Shown: piece by piece, positions 20,501 through 30,336 of the stretch | How positions within the stretch are numbered: position 1 is the stretch's first letter | How the letters are laid out: each line of letters begins with the position of its first letter | NCBI GenBank assembly: GCA_019096155.1 | Contig: JAHCVI010000001.1 | Span: 1,116,001-1,180,000 of the forward strand | Reading direction: 5' to 3' | From: Staphylotrichum longicolle | Taxonomy: Eukaryota; Ascomycota; Sordariomycetes; Sordariales; Chaetomiaceae | Length of the DNA stretch: 64,000 nt | Translations under genes and position numbers: made by a program | Notes under the pieces: generated by a model | The model's database searches: none | What the model saw: only the letters and a program-made list of their open reading frames with translations | What the model was told of the DNA's origin: nothing

Positions 20501-21400
20501 AGGCAAGGCCAGATTTCTTCGCCCAGGGAAATCGCTCCATGTTATGGTACAATTGCTTCATTGCCATGCTGCTTGAGCTAGGAGACAGAATTTTCTGCTT
20601 GGCAAGGTTTCGGGCAGAGTGGAAATTGTTCAAGCACCGCCAGAATGAGCTACATAGTCATAGACCAGTTCAAAGGAGGTAGGTCGTCCAAGAGCTAGCT
20701 GGAATCCACCTTGTTGGGCTTCAATAAACGGCTATGTCGTAGGGGTCTAGACTTTTGCGTAAGACGATAGAGAACGGCGTATGTGATTTCTCTTCCTCCC
20801 CATTCCCAATAACGCCATTTTTAGCCGCCAAGAAACACGACTGATACCACTGCATAGGTAACTGTAGCAGTAAGGACTTTAGAACGCTTCGCATTTGTTC
20901 CTAGGGCGACCCAAAATGCAAAAACAATGACAAAGAAAGAATCGCCAGGGGGCGGGCGTGGACTCCTATTGTTGTATACCTAGCCTAGAGCGCCTGGATG
21001 TATGCCTCTTGTGGGAGGCTGAAGTCAGTTTGATCAGCCGGGTGTGCTATCTGTCAAGTCAAGCCGCGTTAGCTGGTTGTCTTGCTAAGAGGATAGACGC
21101 TTGAACATGCGCTGTTACGGCTCATTGGGTTCTTATCAACCGGCATATGGAGCCGAACTAATGCTCATGTCGCTGAAGGCTCGGGAATCCTCGGTGTTTG
21201 GTTTTTTTTTTTTTTTTTATTTTTTTTTTTTGTTGTTTTCGCTTTTTTTCTTGGGTCTGCTGGTCCTCATCCGCCAACAAGCGACAGACTCTACAACCTA
21301 AAATCATCCATTCTTTTTCACTCGTCTGACAGCGGCGACGTCGCCTGAGGTAGGGATGAGACCTTCTGGTAATACGAGACGCACAGGATGAAGAGGACGA
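20501..21400. other. Gene-free stretch with T-rich tracts
   Basis: No gene supported. Interrupted poly-T runs lie at about 21203-21250. Confidence 0.5.
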
Positions 21401-21406
21401 CGGTTC

Positions 21407-21700
21407 ATGCGGTTCACTAAGATTTGGTTGCCAGCGGAAACACAACGGACGAAGGATGCGCATATCCATGACTTGTTGGCGGACGACAAGGGTGTTCTCT
21501 CCTTCGGGATGGAGGCGGCCGGCCTGATGAACCACTTCCCCCATGCCTGGAGATTCGGGTCATCTGCGACTACTCAGATTCGCACAAGCACAAGGAGTGG
21601 CAGGGATTTGCTGCAATGTTGGAGGCGGCGTACATACGCAAAGGATCCCCTACATCGGATCCCGCCCAATCAAGTCCTACAAGGGCTTATCGCTCCGTCC
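21407..21700 (+). pseudogene. Relic of the nucleoside phosphorylase-like N-terminal domain of a fungal NLR
   Basis: One frame reads TKDAHIHDLLADDKGVLSFG and MEAAGLMNHF. The next frame reads CLEIRVICDYSDSHKHKEWQ and GFAAMLEAAY. The first frame then resumes with AKDPLHRIPPNQV. The order MEAAGLMN, then ICDYSDSHK-x-KEWQG, then AAYAKDLL, is the C-terminal half of the PNP_UDP-type domain found at the start of many fungal NACHT/ankyrin proteins. Two small insertions (2 nt near 21540, and an ATAC duplication near 21630) together restore the frame. No NACHT domain follows. Confidence 0.7.
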
Positions 21701-22037
21701 TCTGTCGAAATCTTCACAGAGGGTCGTGCACCTAGGGGGACAAGCGGTCTCTGGAACAACAGATTCATAACACGAGGGGGTTTCCTGTCAGAGCCCTTCG
21801 AGGTGGCCCTCTTTCGGTTTTTGGTCATCAGTGACTGGGCCGGCGATGCTACTATATTGCAACCGCCTGTACTGGCCCAATGGCTCGCCCGGCACTAAGG
21901 ACTGGCAGGAGAACGTCAAACGTGCTCAGACTTCAGGCCAGCCGTTGGTACCTCACGATTGCTCAGGCGGGCTAACAGTTTTAAGGTACGCCCTCTACAT
22001 TACACGTATCAGGCACCTGGTGATAGCCAGCAGCCAC

Positions 22038-23690
22038 TCAGTGGTTACCCTTGCCGTCCTCGCCCTTACCGCCATGGCACTTGCGGTCCTTGATGAGAGT
22101 GGCGGTATCGAGCACCGTGTTGTTGCTGCTAGAGATGAAGCTGGTGCTCAAGTGGGTGCAGTTGTGGACCGTGAACAGGTTCCATCCGTAGGCCACGATG
22201 ACCTCGCGGGACGTGCTGACATAGGGGGTGGTGGGGACGTCGAGGCCGTCGTAGTGGCCGGCAGCGCCATTGACGACATACCACGGAGCCGTGGGGTTGG
22301 CCGTGATCTCCTGGGCGACACCGTTGGCGACGGCGGCGTGGCGCTCGTAGAAGTGCTTGTGGCCGTGCAGAACGAGGTCGACGCCGTGCTCGAGGAGGAT
22401 GGGCTCGAAGGCGGCCCTGCACTCGGTGCAGGCGCTGGTGCTGACGTACCAGGGGCGGTGGCCGGCGGCAACGACCCAGGGAGTCTTCTTGCGGTCGACC
22501 GAGGCGAGGTCCTTCTTCAGCCAGGCGAGCTGGGCGCCGCTGGGGGCGAAGGGACCGGCGTTCTCGGCACCCTCGCCGTTGGGCTCGTCGGGGGCGTTGG
22601 GGAAGTCGGTCTCAGTGTTGAGCATGACGAAGTGGACCATTCCATGGTCGAACGAGTACCAGAAGTTCTCGACGCCGCCGGACGGGGTGGAGGGCATGCT
22701 GATGGGAGAGTGCAGAGTCAGCATGCAACGTGCATAGAGCAGATCACCCTCCTATACGTACTTCCAGTGATGACGGTAGCCGGTGAAGTTCAGCTGGCCG
22801 GGCAGGCACAGGGACAAATCGCTGCCGTTGTCGCAGTTGGCCTCGTGGTTGCCTGGGTGGTAGCGGCAAGCCAGATTAGTGAAACCATGTCGTCAGAGGA
22901 TGCGTGACTGCACCGTGACTTACCAGGGCCAACCATATAGGGCTTGGTCTTGGACAGCTCCTCGACCTCGTCGTAGAACTCGTTGAGGATCCGGTCGTAC
23001 ACAGCTCCACGGTCGGTGGTGTTGAGGGGGGTGATGTACCCGGCCTTCTCCTCCTTGAGCCAGGAATCGGCGTAGGCAATGTCACCAACTGCGGAACCAT
23101 TAGCGGGTGCGGGCACACGGACAGGCTGGACATCTGGGCGACTTGCCATGCCAGATAAAGTCATACTTGTCCTTGAAGGACGACAGCGACTGGATCGTAG
23201 TCAGGTCACCAGGTTTGAGGGGGTTGGCGCCGCCCTTGCCGACGGTAGTGCCGAGACCGTCGGGGCCAAAGGTGCCCATGTCGCCAATCATGGCGAACGA
23301 GAACGGCGTGTCATCGCCAGCACGACGAGAGGTGGTGAAGGTGTAAGTCTCGCTCCCGCAGTTTGGCTTGTAGTAATATGTGGTGTCGGCCTCGAGACCG
23401 TCAATCACCACATGATTGTTGTAAGTGGACGAGGTGGCATACGTGGTGGAGACCTGGGACTGGGCGATGCGGTTGAGTTTCTTGTCCTTGCCAAAGTACA
23501 CGGTCGGGTTGGTGAGCTTGCTGCCTGTATTCCAGCTGACAGCGACCCCCTTATCACCGGCATAGGCGAGACGGATTTGGGAGGGAACCGTGGTGCCGGT
23601 GCACTGGTCGGGGGTCTTGCATTTGGCAGCCGCCAGAGCGGTGGTGGCGGCGACGGCCACGGCCGTGGCAGCGGCGAGCTTGGGGAACAT
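22038..23690 (-). CDS. Secreted purple acid phosphatase (metallophosphoesterase)
   Basis: Exons 23690-23147, 23088-22924, 22852-22762 and 22698-22038 give about 486 residues. A signal peptide (MFPKLAAATAVAVAATTALA) is followed by a fibronectin-like domain (PSQIRLAYAGDKGVAVSWNT). The dimetal catalytic motifs appear in order: GDMG, GDIAYAD, GNHE, AGHRP and GHKHFYERH. These are the family's Fe/Zn-binding sets. The protein resembles Aspergillus-type phosphate-repressible acid phosphatases, which release phosphate from organic esters outside the cell. The first intron uses a GC donor (GCAAGT at 23146), needed to join CAT-G to TT-GGT and keep VGDIAYAD in frame. It is the only intact gene in a relic-rich stretch. 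Regulation by phosphate is expected from the family but not visible here. Confidence 0.92.
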
Positions 23691-24830
23691 CTTGGGAGAG
23701 ACTCTGGCGAAGAGAGAGGTCGACTGTAAGTCTGTACAGTAACAGTAGGTATGCTCTGGAACTCGAGAGCCAAGGCCCGAAGCTGAGAGCCAAGGCCTTG
23801 GCTCAAGAGTTTATTTGAACGTCGCGCTCCTCCATGCCCTGGACCCATGCGCACAGCGTGTAAGCCGTAGGTGCGAGCTAGCGTCCCAGAGCACAAGGAT
23901 CCGGCGCCACAGCACGTGGATGCCTTCCAACCACGGCACTTCTCGCTCCCACGTGCCAAGCTTTTGCCCACACACGTGCGATCGCAATCTCCAAGCTCGG
24001 TGTCTCAAAATGTTGCATTCCGACAATTCTATCGTTGTGGAACCTGTTTGTCAAAAAAAGACAAATGCGGCCCAGTGCCTTTTGCAATCCCTCGGAAAAG
24101 GGCGACTTACACTGCCCCCTGAGGGACATTTCGTGACTCGCAACGAGCGAGCAAGACGTCGTGTGCTGGGAATTCGAGACCTGGTTGGTCGTGAAGGGAT
24201 TAGAGCGGAAATAGATAGAACACGGCAAGGCTAATCTCCCGCTGCTGGCCTGCTCGAGGGGTTTAAATGGATGCTTTTGCTTCCCGTGTTGGTCCACGAG
24301 ACTCAAAAGTACTTTGTTTAAGCGATGGCTCAAATTTTCATATCCAGCCCGGGTTGCGCGTTGTAGCGGCCACGCCGCGTTTTATCTAGATCCTCAAAGT
24401 TGTTTCGTCCGCACAGAGAATCTCTCCCAGCGCTGCGCCGCATGAGCGGGAGAGTGATGTGGCGTTGACGCTCAGCTTTGGAAACGGGGAGGATGGGGAG
24501 GAGGACGCGGTAAGGAGGATGGGCGAGAAGATGGAGGGACCGGAGAGGAGTCTTGAGATGAGGACGGCGTTTTTCTGCTCTCTAGGACTATGGTACAGCT
24601 TTTGTTGGCCTTGACGATCCAACTCCGAACCAACCCTCAAGTCCAATGGTGCGGCGTTCCGACGTCACTCAACCCCTGGGGATCTTCACGGCGGCCTCCA
24701 GGAAGTCAGCAACAACAAGGTGCAGGTCGTGTTCAGCGAACAAGACCACTGGGATTGACCTGAGTGAATTGAGAGAGGTCGGTCTTATGTTATGTATCTG
24801 ACATGCATTTCATACTGACTTGAAATATCT
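23691..24830. other. Spacer upstream of the acid phosphatase
   Basis: No supported gene. A direct repeat of a GCCAAGGC-containing sequence lies near 23770-23800, and CACGTG palindromes occur at about 23914, 23953 and 23974. CACGTG/CACGTT-like sites are the class bound by Pho4-type bHLH regulators of phosphatase genes, but function here is untested. Confidence 0.4.
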
Positions 24831-24843
24831 AAAAGGACTATAG

Positions 24844-25010
24844 CCGACGACCTTTTTGGTCGGGCATAGTTTCGGCGGCCTCGTGATTCTGAAGGTACAT
24901 ACCACAGGTCGTCTAGTGGCTTGCGGCTGACTTAGGCAGGTGCTCGTGGACGCCCACACGGAGCGGAAGCGTTGGTCTTGCATCTCAAAGCGATGGAGGG
25001 TCAGGGAGAT
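24844..25010 (+). pseudogene. Relic of an alpha/beta-hydrolase-like N-terminal domain (NLR-associated type)
   Basis: After an ACTATAG acceptor the frame reads PTTFLVGHSFGGLVILK. A GTACATACC...TTAGGCAG intron then leads to VLVDAHTERKRW. The GHSFGGLV nucleophile elbow followed by a split codon and V-L-V-x-A-H-T is the arrangement in the lipase-like (DUF676-type) domains at the start of many fungal NACHT or TPR NLRs. The upstream His/Asp parts and downstream ATPase are not visible, so only a fragment remains. Confidence 0.5.
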
Positions 25011-25408
25011 GTATTCTCGCCTTTTTGGATTGCTTCTTAACTTCCTCAACAGAGACACCCTTTCCCCTCCTATAACCCATCTCACATTATTACCGGACAG
25101 CCAACTTGCGGCAACCAAAGAAAAAAAAAGGGAAAAAACCTGGCTGCCGGCGACTTGGTTTCGACCGTGATGTCTTTCCGCCTCGCTAGCCGTCATTTTC
25201 ATGGACTGTGGACTGGACCCGCACCGTCTCACGGGGATGTGAGAGGCTGCCCAATGCCAGCACGACGAGCATTGTCAGCCTCGCCCACGGTCTGCCACTG
25301 GTGTCCCGTTTCCATGGGAGCGGCAAGCTGTGAGGTCTCCGTGTCTCTCATCCTGCTCGAAGATGCGCGTGAGTAAAACTGCCAAAGTTGAGTGGCAAGA
25401 ACTGGTCA

Positions 25409-26071
25409 CTAAGGTACGTACCCTGTCACCACCATTGGCTCTTGTCTCTTCTTCTTCTTCTTCCAGTGGTCGGATACAACGACGGCGGCCTGTTGGTCAT
25501 GAAGGTTAGAAGCAAATTCCACCCGTGGAGGAATCAGGATCTGCACTTACCACAATCGTGCTAACAAGGAAGGCAAACATGGCCATGAAGCAGAAGGCCA
25601 ACGCGGTTCGCCACTGGGCGCATCCGGCACTGCTCGACACGGGGACGAAAAAGGGCCGTCTCCATCGTCGGCCCCAGTAGAATCCCCAATAGTTTGTGAA
25701 CCACGGCGCGCTGCACGTGTGGACGCCGGTGCGCTGGGCAGAAGGTCAGCTTGGCTAGTACTGGAAGGGAAAAATAGGGTGCCGGTAGTACATACAGTGT
25801 CGAGGAGGCAGAAGGCAACCAGCCACATGATCCAGAGGATAAAGTCGCCCGGGACCGCGTAGAACGAATACATAAAAGGTGCAATAAAGATGATGGAAAA
25901 TGCAGAACTGAGGCACGCAGTCACGAGGGCGTAGATGATTCTGCCATCTCGCGGCCCGTCGCCGTTGGCCACGCGGTTCACGAACGCCGCGAGGATGCCG
26001 ACCACGATGACGGAGCAGATGAGCTGCCAGATGCGCAGGCACACCAGTGCGACTTTTGATCCAGAGCCCAT
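25409..26071 (-). CDS. MARVEL-domain-like four-helix membrane protein (paralogue B)
   Basis: Exons 26071-25796, 25733-25551 and 25489-25409 give about 179 residues. The sequence parallels gene A at 8812: MGSGSKVALVCLRIWQLICS, then VVGILAAFVNRVANGDGPRD, SSAFSIIFIAPFMYSF, FILWIMWLVAFCLLDT, a loop RTGVHTCSAPWFTNYWGFYW, and AFCFMAMFAFLVSTIV. Exon 1 is 92 codons in both genes and the first two introns are in identical positions. The tail KKKKKRQEPMVVTGYVP is basic. A GTACGT near the stop could act as another donor giving a slightly different end. It is transcribed opposite to gene A. Function unknown. Confidence 0.8.
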
Positions 26072-26966
26072 GGTGGTTCACGTTGCATAAATTCGGAGCT
26101 AGGTGTTTGGTTGTGATGAATGTCGCGACGAGAGCTGCCAGGCGAAGGTGCTGCGTTGGGGCCTCGTATACATGTAGAAATCCATTTAAGGGATTCCGCG
26201 ACCTGCTCCTCGTTGCTTTGCCCGCCGTCCGTTTGGTTCTCTTGTTCTTGCTCACGCCGGTCGGCCACGTGAGTTTTGTAATGATATCATCCTCAATAGT
26301 TAGGCCTCGCCTCATGGAGACAATCCGATGTCCTGGCCAGTCGGAGGCCCTCCTCACTACGTCACACCAACGACCGGTTTCACAGAGAGCGAGCGAGCTC
26401 GTAAGAACACGTTTATCCGAGCTGGCCTCTCTTCCAGCCCTGCGAGACCTCCATCCTTGAACTTGCCAGGAACGGGATGTACAGGAGTCGGCCTGCCCAG
26501 GGGTTCAGTCTCCGAGTTGGACAAGGTGCTTGACATGTTTGCACCGCGACGATTCAAACAATGGAGGTATAGGACTCGGGTGACACCCTTCTGCTTCGTA
26601 TTACTTGTCCTCGCCGCAGCATATGGAATATTACAGTCGATGCTTGTCATTTTCTAATGCCAACCTGTCTCAAGCGTCTAGGGCAAGACCCGCGACCCCT
26701 ACCATATTTACCCCTGGCGCCACTGTAGTACATCTACGCAACTAAGAAACATCGCCACCGACATGACATCGCCATTATTTCTCTGCCGCTTCTAGATTTG
26801 AATACTTTGCACCTACTCTCCTATGAAAAGCCCTTTTATCCTTGGTGTCTTCAGCCTTGGTCTTTTGTAAGTTCGAACACCTTGCTCGTCGACAATCTTC
26901 TAGGAAATACAACGAAGCAGGAACCGAGACTGGTAGCTGGGCTTCAGGGGGAGTGAACTACCTATG
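26072..26966. other. Intergenic spacer
   Basis: Promoter side of the leftward MARVEL gene and 3' side of the next gene. No motif recognised; the open frames have no recognisable domain. Confidence 0.5.
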
Positions 26967-27683
26967 TTAAGCGAGAACGTCCCTCCAATCGCCACCATCA
27001 ATGTGCATTTGGGCAAAACGCAAATATCTTTCCTCATCACTCAGATCATCAACGCCTTCCTCATCGCTGTCCTCATAGTCAGAATAACATATGGCCCTTC
27101 TTTCCCTGCGTCGTGTTGCTCGCTCTTCTTGCTCCTTTTTCCGCCTTTCCCGCTCCCGTTGGAGCTCAGCCTCTTCCAGCCGCCGCATCTCGCGCCCTTC
27201 CGGTGTCTGCGCCCAACACCTGGCGCAGTATTGCGTGGTTTTGCCGTTTTTGTCTTGAGCGGGATCCCTCAACTGAACGCAGTAGATGCAGAGCACGGAT
27301 ACCACATTCTTCTTTGTAATGAAGGTCCCGCGTCCATATCCAGATTTCCCTGGGGGTGGTTTGACGCCGCATTGCACACAGAATCGGCTGCTGCCTCCTC
27401 CCGCAAGCTTCCTCTTCTGCTTTTTCATCATTTTGTCCGCAAAATGCGAAGCGCGTCGAAGACGAAGACAGAGACAGCAGGCATAGAGGTCCCGTTCCAT
27501 TGCTGTCTTGCTACACTCCGCAACCAAAAGCTCGCCGATATCGAGCGGCGAGACGACGTTGCGAAAGTGCCGGCATGTGGCTCTGAGGAGAAGGAGATCG
27601 AAGGGCTCCAAATCGCCAACGATTTTATTCTGAATCTCCCCGGGGAGAGTGAGGAGGGTGGTTGAGGCAGTCTCGTTGTCCAT
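26967..27683 (-). CDS. F-box protein with Cys-rich zinc-binding-like region
   Basis: Starting at 27683 the 238-residue protein begins MDNETASTTLLTLPGEIQNK with LLLLRATCRHFRNVV, an F-box. The middle holds paired cysteines (CCLCLRLRRASH, RFCVQCGV, LCIYCVQL, TQYCARCW) that could bind two or more zinc ions. The C-terminal part is a highly charged helix (RRLEEAELQRERERRKKEQE) ending in an acidic DEEGVDDLSDEE segment. The frame is open upstream to 27815, but the F-box position supports the inner ATG. Single exon. It is probably a substrate adaptor of an SCF ubiquitin ligase; the substrate is unknown. Confidence 0.8.
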   Translation of the reverse strand: MDNETASTTLLTLPGEIQNKIVGDLEPFDLLLLRATCRHFRNVVSPLDIGELLVAECSKTAMERDLYACCLCLRLRRASHFADKMMKKQKRKLAGGGSSRFCVQCGVKPPPGKSGYGRGTFITKKNVVSVLCIYCVQLRDPAQDKNGKTTQYCARCWAQTPEGREMRRLEEAELQRERERRKKEQEERATRRRERRAICYSDYEDSDEEGVDDLSDEERYLRFAQMHIDGGDWRDVLA

Positions 27684-28257
27684 CGCTCTGTTGGGTGCGA
27701 CGATTGAGGAAGGTGGTTGCCTGTCCAAGGATCCCGGGGTGAAAGCGGGATGGGTGATACTGGGCCGGGAAAGCGGGGGTTTTATGTAATTGCTGACAAG
27801 CAAGAGCCTCGCCATCTACCTAGGTTCACAGGAGCCTTGTTGGTCGAACTGAATGCCGCAAGCCCCCTCCGCCTGGGCAGCATACGCCCAACAACACAGC
27901 CACAGTGACAACCAATCATCTCAAACCTCATGTTGGGCTGCAGAAGACGAGGTGCTTGGCATACCACTTGTTGTCAACGCAGCAGTCGAAAACAAGAGGA
28001 GCGGCAAGGAGGCCAATGCCACTGCAGCACACGCTGCGGCACAGGCTGCGCCGCAGTACGCAGCTGGTGACGTTCTGGAATTTCCCATGGATGTCAGAAC
28101 CGGACAAAAAGCCCAGTTGGCGTCCAGAGGCTGGGAAAATGCAACTTGGAGCCTCCCGTCACCTTCTTGGCAGGTTGAGACAAAGACTAAGGTACACAGA
28201 AACTACCACATCTGAGACATTCCTCATTTGCTCGTCGGTCCGCGGAAAACCAACCTC
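27684..28257. other. Intergenic spacer between F-box and M4 peptidase genes
   Basis: No supported gene. Short + strand frames here are alanine-rich and lack motifs. Confidence 0.5.
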
Positions 28258-29827
28258 TTAGTGTCTGCGCACGACACCCACCTGGTTCCACGCATCCCGG
28301 ACAATCTCCGCCCCTCTCCCGCCATAGAGCTCCTCGGCCACCTCGGTAGTGGTATCGGCGAATTGGACAAAAGTGCACCGGGGCGGCACACGCCCGCCCT
28401 TCATGGTCTCCCACCAGATCCGACCGGCGTGCTCCCAGGAGTAGTCGCCAAACCTGGCGGTAGCGAGGCCGACGGAAGCAAGGTAGAAGGCGCGGTTGGG
28501 GATGCCGCTGTACAGATGCACGCCGCCGTTGTCTTGGCTGGTGGGGGTGTACTCGGCCATGCTTGCCGGCTGGGGATCTTTGCCCTGTGCAGCACGTCAA
28601 ACCTCATGGACTACTCCTGCCTCTGGCGAGCGGGACTTGGGTTTCTGCACTTACGAAGCGCGGGTCGTTGTAGGCTGTGCCGGGCGCCTTCATGTTGCGG
28701 AGTGCAACACCCTTGACGCCTGGCAGCAGGCATCCCTCCCCGATCAGCCAGTCGGCGTTGGCGGCCGTCTCGTTCTCGGCCATTTGCTTGACCATGATAC
28801 CAAAGACGTCCGAGATGTGCTCATTCAAGGCTCCGGACTGGCCTTGGTACACGAGGGGACTCGTGTACTCGGTGACGGCGTGCTGAGATTACTGTCAACG
28901 CTCTATTTTCATCGGCTCACGGCAGATGTCCAATGGAATCGACAGGAATGCACCTACAGTCAACTCATGCCCGATGACATCAATGGAGCGCGTGAAGTGG
29001 TACAAGAACGTGGATCCGTCGCCGAATACCATCTGGCGCCGGACAGGATCCCAGTATGCGTTCTGGTACTGTTCTCCAAAATGAACCGAGCTCACAATGC
29101 GCATATTTCTGTTGTCGATGCTATTCCAGCCGAACTTGTCCTGGTAGAACTTGAGGACAAGGCCAACGTTGTCGTAGGCCTCGTTGACCACTGGATCTGT
29201 AGGTGGCGTCTCAGGCTGCACCCTCGTCCCGGGGAGGTGGTCCTCGTCGGGGTCATTTTGGGCGTCGTAGACCTCGATGCGGAACTGCTCGTGGGGGACG
29301 GCTGCTGTGTCTGCTGCAATGCCTTGCTGTATCTCCTGCTCCGGGGCCAGAGCCTTCTGATACTCCGAAATCACGCGCTTGGCGTGCTCCAGGGTCTTCT
29401 TGGCTTGCTCCTTGGTCTCCTTGTCGACAGCCTCGGATTCGGCAATGTGCTGAAGGAGATTTTCGGGCACGATGGACGGCTTTTGTTGTCTTCCGGGAGA
29501 TGCGTGGCTTCCGAGAGATTCGCGCGCGGCGCGAGGCCGGCTCAAGGACTCAAAGCGATCGCATCGCTGAGATGTGAGGTGTTCGCGGTGCTCCAGAGAA
29601 CGCCGGGCCCAATCGCGCGTTTCTTGGTCGACGTCCCGGCTTTGGCTCTCAGCAATAGCTCCCAACAGATAGGGCGGTACAATCGGGCAGATATGAGACA
29701 TCTTGTTGGCGTCCCGTGGGTTTCCACAAATCCCCGGGAGAGACGCTGCAGTGGACTTCCTGGTGAAAGAGACTGTGAGTGCTTTAGATGGAGCGCGACG
29801 AAGAGGTGCCCGAAAAGAGGCGGCCAT
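28258..29827 (-). CDS. Protealysin/thermolysin-like zinc metallopeptidase (family M4)
   Basis: Exons 29827-28958, 28882-28655 and 28584-28258 give 474 residues. The zinc site HELTH is split by the first intron (GHELT, then HAVTEY); it is followed by the third-ligand motif NEHISDVFG and by GGVHLYSGIPNRAFY with the transition-state His. Upstream sits a short protealysin-type pro-region, SHICPIVPPYLLGAIAES, with the PPYL motif of that subgroup. A second diverged copy (IVPENLLQHIAESEAVDKET) follows after about 60 residues. There is no clear signal peptide; an inner ATG at 29701 (MSHICP) is the start expected for simple protealysin-like proteins, leaving a basic 42-residue N-terminal extension if 29827 is used. 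Leaderless secretion or intracellular action is therefore possible. All catalytic residues are present. Confidence 0.9.
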
Positions 29828-30336
29828 GGTGATGAGATGTACGCCGTGTTGAGGGGAGGTGGGGTTGGGGAACCCGGCCTGATAATAGGTAACTGAGGCG
29901 GGGCGATCTTGAAGTCGTCGTGTGGTTTACCCTCTGAGCTTCAAGCCACCGAGATCACCCTTTCGTCGTTTTGACAATCAAGGGCACAAACTATAGTCAC
30001 GTTTCGTTTTTCAAATCGGACCTGATATCTCTCCCGTTCCAATTTATTCGAGCTTAATGATAAGTATGGGATTCAAGCCGCTGAGATCACCATCTTGACT
30101 TTTCGACAGACAAGACGACGACACATCATAATTTATTTCTGGTGACGACAGTATTGGTACCTTAGGGTTGGTTTCTCGTATAAGGTCAACTTGCAAAAGT
30201 TCATGCTCAGCTAGTTTCATGCTACGAACAACGTAAAGTTTTGATCATGCGAGCAAGTACCAATCTTTCAACTACGAGAAGACGGGAGAGAAGGAAATAT
30301 GGTTAACCGTTCTATTATTGGAGGTGAATTTTCACT
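29828..30336. other. AT-rich spacer with a short degenerate direct repeat
   Basis: Two imperfect copies of a TTCAAGCC..GAGATCACC sequence lie at about 29939 and 30072. No gene recognised. Confidence 0.5.

Noticed and set aside
21831..22907. 358-codon + strand open frame
   Set aside because: Antisense shadow of the acid phosphatase; Val/Gly-rich translation is typical of an opposite-strand frame.
28496..29896. 466-codon + strand open frame
   Set aside because: Antisense to the M4 metallopeptidase, whose catalytic motifs are all on the other strand.
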